Positions 14,516 through 15,731 of a stretch of 15,731 nt of DNA are shown one piece after another (the first letter of the stretch is position 1; each line of letters starts with the position of its first letter). This stretch comes from Gammaproteobacteria bacterium. GTDB taxonomy: Bacteria > Pseudomonadota > Gammaproteobacteria > UBA6429 > Thiohalophilaceae. Made by a program: the position numbers and the translations under genes. The stretch lies in contig JAHEDA010000026.1 in the NCBI GenBank assembly GCA_024641445.1, forward strand, positions 1 through 15,731, given 5' to 3'. The notes under the pieces were generated by a model that did not search any database, was not told where the DNA came from, and was given only the letters and a program-made list of their open reading frames with translations.

Positions 14516-15061
14516 CTAACGGGGTGGTTGGTCGGCCTGGATATCTCGTGTATGAACCTGGAAGTGATCACTCAAACGGTCACTGAAGAACTGCTCAAGG
14601 GTGTAATGGATTGTGCGAAAGGCGAGGTCTTCCCATGGGATTTCATCTTCGGTGAAGAGCTGGACCTCAAGGCTCTCATCTCCTGCTCGAAAGTCATCGT
14701 TTAGCAGACGTGAGCGATACATGACATAGACCTGATTAACATGGGGCAGGCTGAAGAGGGCAAAGAGTCCCTCAATTTCAACCTGAGCACAGGCCTCCTC
14801 TTCACATTCACGCCTGGCCGCCTGCTCCATGGTCTCGTTATTCTCCATAAAACCGGCGGGTAGGGTCCACAAACCGAGCCGGGGCTCAATGGCGCGGCGA
14901 CAGAGCAAGATCCGTTGGCCGCTAACGGGTATACACCCCGTGATGATCTTGGGGTTTTGGTAGTGGATGGTCTCACAGTGCAGGCAGACGTAGCGGGGGC
15001 GGTTGTCCCCCTCGGGGATGCGCAGTACTACGGGCTTGCCACACTCACTGCAAAACTTCAT
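14516..15061 (-). CDS. NUDIX hydrolase with N-terminal zinc ribbon
   Basis: The protein has 181 aa. The N-terminal zinc ribbon has Cys4, Cys7, Cys26 and Cys29 (CSECG and CLHCE). The Nudix box runs from Gly70 (GFMENNETMEQAARRECEEE): G-x5-E-x7-RE-x-x-EE is intact and would bind Mg, while the conserved late Gly is Cys91, a variation common in this sub-group. Nudix enzymes cleave nucleoside diphosphates linked to another moiety. This zinc-ribbon type is related to NADH pyrophosphatase-like and ADP-ribose-type enzymes, but the substrate cannot be told from sequence. The start is 12 nt after the yggX stop with no strong ribosome site, so it is probably translated by coupling in a yggX-nudix operon. 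Confidence 0.92.
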   Translation of the reverse strand: MKFCSECGKPVVLRIPEGDNRPRYVCLHCETIHYQNPKIITGCIPVSGQRILLCRRAIEPRLGLWTLPAGFMENNETMEQAARRECEEEACAQVEIEGLFALFSLPHVNQVYVMYRSRLLNDDFRAGDESLEVQLFTEDEIPWEDLAFRTIHYTLEQFFSDRLSDHFQVHTRDIQADQPPR

Positions 15062-15073
15062 GTTGGGCAGACG

Positions 15074-15358
15074 CTACTTTTTGCCCCCGGCTGCCTGAAA
15101 CCCGGGCGGGAGCTGGCCCAAATCACCCTCATTAAACAGGAATCCAATCATATGTTGTTCGATAAGTTGGATATTGGATGGGTCGGCCGTGCTGAGTTGA
15201 TTTTCGTTGATAATAGTGGTGAGTCGCTCCAGCCACTGACGCCAGCCCTCGTCCGAGATGTTTTCATAGATACGGATACCGACCTCGCCAGGATAGGGGG
15301 CTGCTTCCAGGCCGGGGGCCTCGCGTTTCAGGACCTGACAAAACACCATACGTGCCAT
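15074..15358 (-). CDS. yggX: Probable Fe(2+)-trafficking / oxidative damage protection protein
   Basis: The protein has 94 aa. The start at 15358 has GGAG 9 nt upstream and gives the standard YggX N-terminus (MARMVFCQVLKREAPGLE). The frame is open further upstream to 15469, but that part is not conserved. Typical features are Cys7, YPGEVGIRIYENIS and GFLFNEGDLG near the end. Length matches E. coli YggX (91 aa). YggX is a small cytoplasmic protein linked to protection of Fe-S clusters from superoxide and to labile iron handling. It diverges from a HesB/IscA-type carrier, which fits a shared iron/Fe-S theme, and is followed by the NUDIX gene. Confidence 0.95.
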   Translation of the reverse strand: MARMVFCQVLKREAPGLEAAPYPGEVGIRIYENISDEGWRQWLERLTTIINENQLSTADPSNIQLIEQHMIGFLFNEGDLGQLPPGFQAAGGKK

Positions 15359-15418
15359 ATTGATATACTCCAAAGACGGTTTATGCTTCACAAGTGGGCT
15401 GGTCTTCCGGCCCGGGTG

Positions 15419-15427
15419 TGGTAAAAT
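15419..15427 (+). promoter_or_regulatory. Candidate extended -10 promoter element for Fe-S carrier gene
   Basis: TGGTAAAAT (15419-15427) fits the extended -10 pattern TGnTATAAT with one mismatch. The expected -35 position (about 15399-15404, CTGGTC) is poor, as tolerated in extended -10 promoters. Transcription would begin near 15434, some 80 nt before the ATG at 15512. Confidence 0.3.
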
Positions 15428-15451
15428 CTGACCAATCAACTTGGTTATTAT

Positions 15452-15464
15452 CCGGAATTTCCGG
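15452..15464. promoter_or_regulatory. Perfect 6-1-6 palindrome between yggX and HesB-type gene
   Basis: CCGGAA and TTCCGG flank a single T in the 153-bp divergent intergenic region. If the extended -10 element is real, the palindrome lies at about +18 to +31, where a bound repressor would block transcription. It does not match the IscR site patterns I know. No regulator can be named. Confidence 0.3.
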
Positions 15465-15511
15465 GTCATCTGTCAAAACACAAGCATAGCGAATTCAGGA
15501 GTAAAAAGGCC

Positions 15512-15731
15512 ATGAATGCAGTTGCATATTCTCCCGCAATCAATGAATCCGATATTCGGCTCAGCGCCATGGCGGCCGAGCAGATGAAGGGGCTGTTGAG
15601 TACCGCCGAGGACAGCGTAGAAGGGATTCGGGTCTTTGTCACCGGTGGCGGATGTGGTGGTATGACCTACGGCATGACCTACGCCGAGACCGTTCACCCC
15701 CACGACAAGGTGCTGGAGGGCGATGGGTTCA
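15512..15731 (+). CDS. HesB/IscA-family A-type Fe-S carrier (partial, cut by window end)
   Basis: The first 73 codons are visible. AGGAG lies 10 nt before the ATG. The sequence IRVFVTGGGCGGMTYGMTYA (39-58) is the N-terminal signature of A-type carriers (ErpA, IscA, SufA), with the first cluster-binding Cys at residue 48. The C-terminal CxC pair lies outside the window. These proteins deliver Fe-S clusters to apo-targets in the cytoplasm. The divergent yggX suggests shared iron or oxidative-stress control. Whether it is ErpA or another A-type protein cannot be decided from this fragment. Confidence 0.9.
   Translation, partial: MNAVAYSPAINESDIRLSAMAAEQMKGLLSTAEDSVEGIRVFVTGGGCGGMTYGMTYAETVHPHDKVLEGDGF

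Noticed and set aside
14500..14516. Hairpin at the NUDIX stop (GAGTCG/CGATTC) as terminator
   Set aside because: Six pairs including a G-U, no T-run in the leftward direction; too weak to call.
14915..15424. 169-codon open frame on the plus strand
   Set aside because: It is antisense to the NUDIX and yggX genes, both firm family calls.
1..15731. CRISPR array, tRNA, insertion sequence or phage genes
   Set aside because: No regularly spaced direct repeats, no cloverleaf-like sequence and no transposase or integrase motif were seen on either strand.

Overview
The window looks like chromosomal DNA of a gammaproteobacterium with intermediate GC (judged by eye). The housekeeping genes at the right end fit this: a YggX Fe(2+)-trafficking protein diverging from a HesB/IscA-type Fe-S carrier, plus a zinc-ribbon NUDIX hydrolase, a DUF4389 membrane protein and a Cfa-type cyclopropane synthase. 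No tRNA, rRNA, insertion sequence, integrase or CRISPR array was seen. The gene order is tight and operonic, and there is no clear sign of recent insertion.

Left part (1-10847): two divergent operons of exported proteins share a control region of about 300 bp (4485-4780). The leftward operon encodes a secreted single-CxxCH protein resembling the DUF1588/DUF1585 cytochromes of Planctomycetes, a large lipoprotein with two CxxCH modules and a LamG lectin-like domain, and a Tat-exported DUF1501 protein that runs off the left edge. The rightward operon encodes an HzsA-related lipoprotein (PD40 beta-propeller repeats plus two CxxCH motifs), an SH3b domain fused to an outer-membrane beta-barrel, a second small beta-barrel, a TlpA-like thioredoxin, a small DUF4266 lipoprotein ending in a Gly-rich CGCN tail, and a DUF3570 outer-membrane barrel. 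Together these carry five c-type heme motifs, three barrels and one thiol-disulfide protein. My inference is that they form an envelope or cell-surface redox apparatus: cytochrome lipoproteins and a lectin-like domain, anchored at or passed through outer-membrane barrels, with TlpA keeping cysteines reduced. The substrate is unknown.

Middle (10948-14379): a DUF4389 membrane protein and a cyclopropane-fatty-acyl-phospholipid synthase with an intact active site lie rightward. They converge, with a single base between stop codons, on a leftward gene for a membrane-anchored M48-peptidase-like protein whose HExxH zinc motif has become RTFGR (an apparent pseudoprotease) and which has a TPR-like C-terminus.

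Right (14516-15731): leftward yggX and a NUDIX hydrolase form a two-gene unit. It diverges from a HesB/IscA-family Fe-S carrier gene that is cut by the window end. The intergenic region holds a perfect 6-1-6 palindrome and an extended -10-like element.
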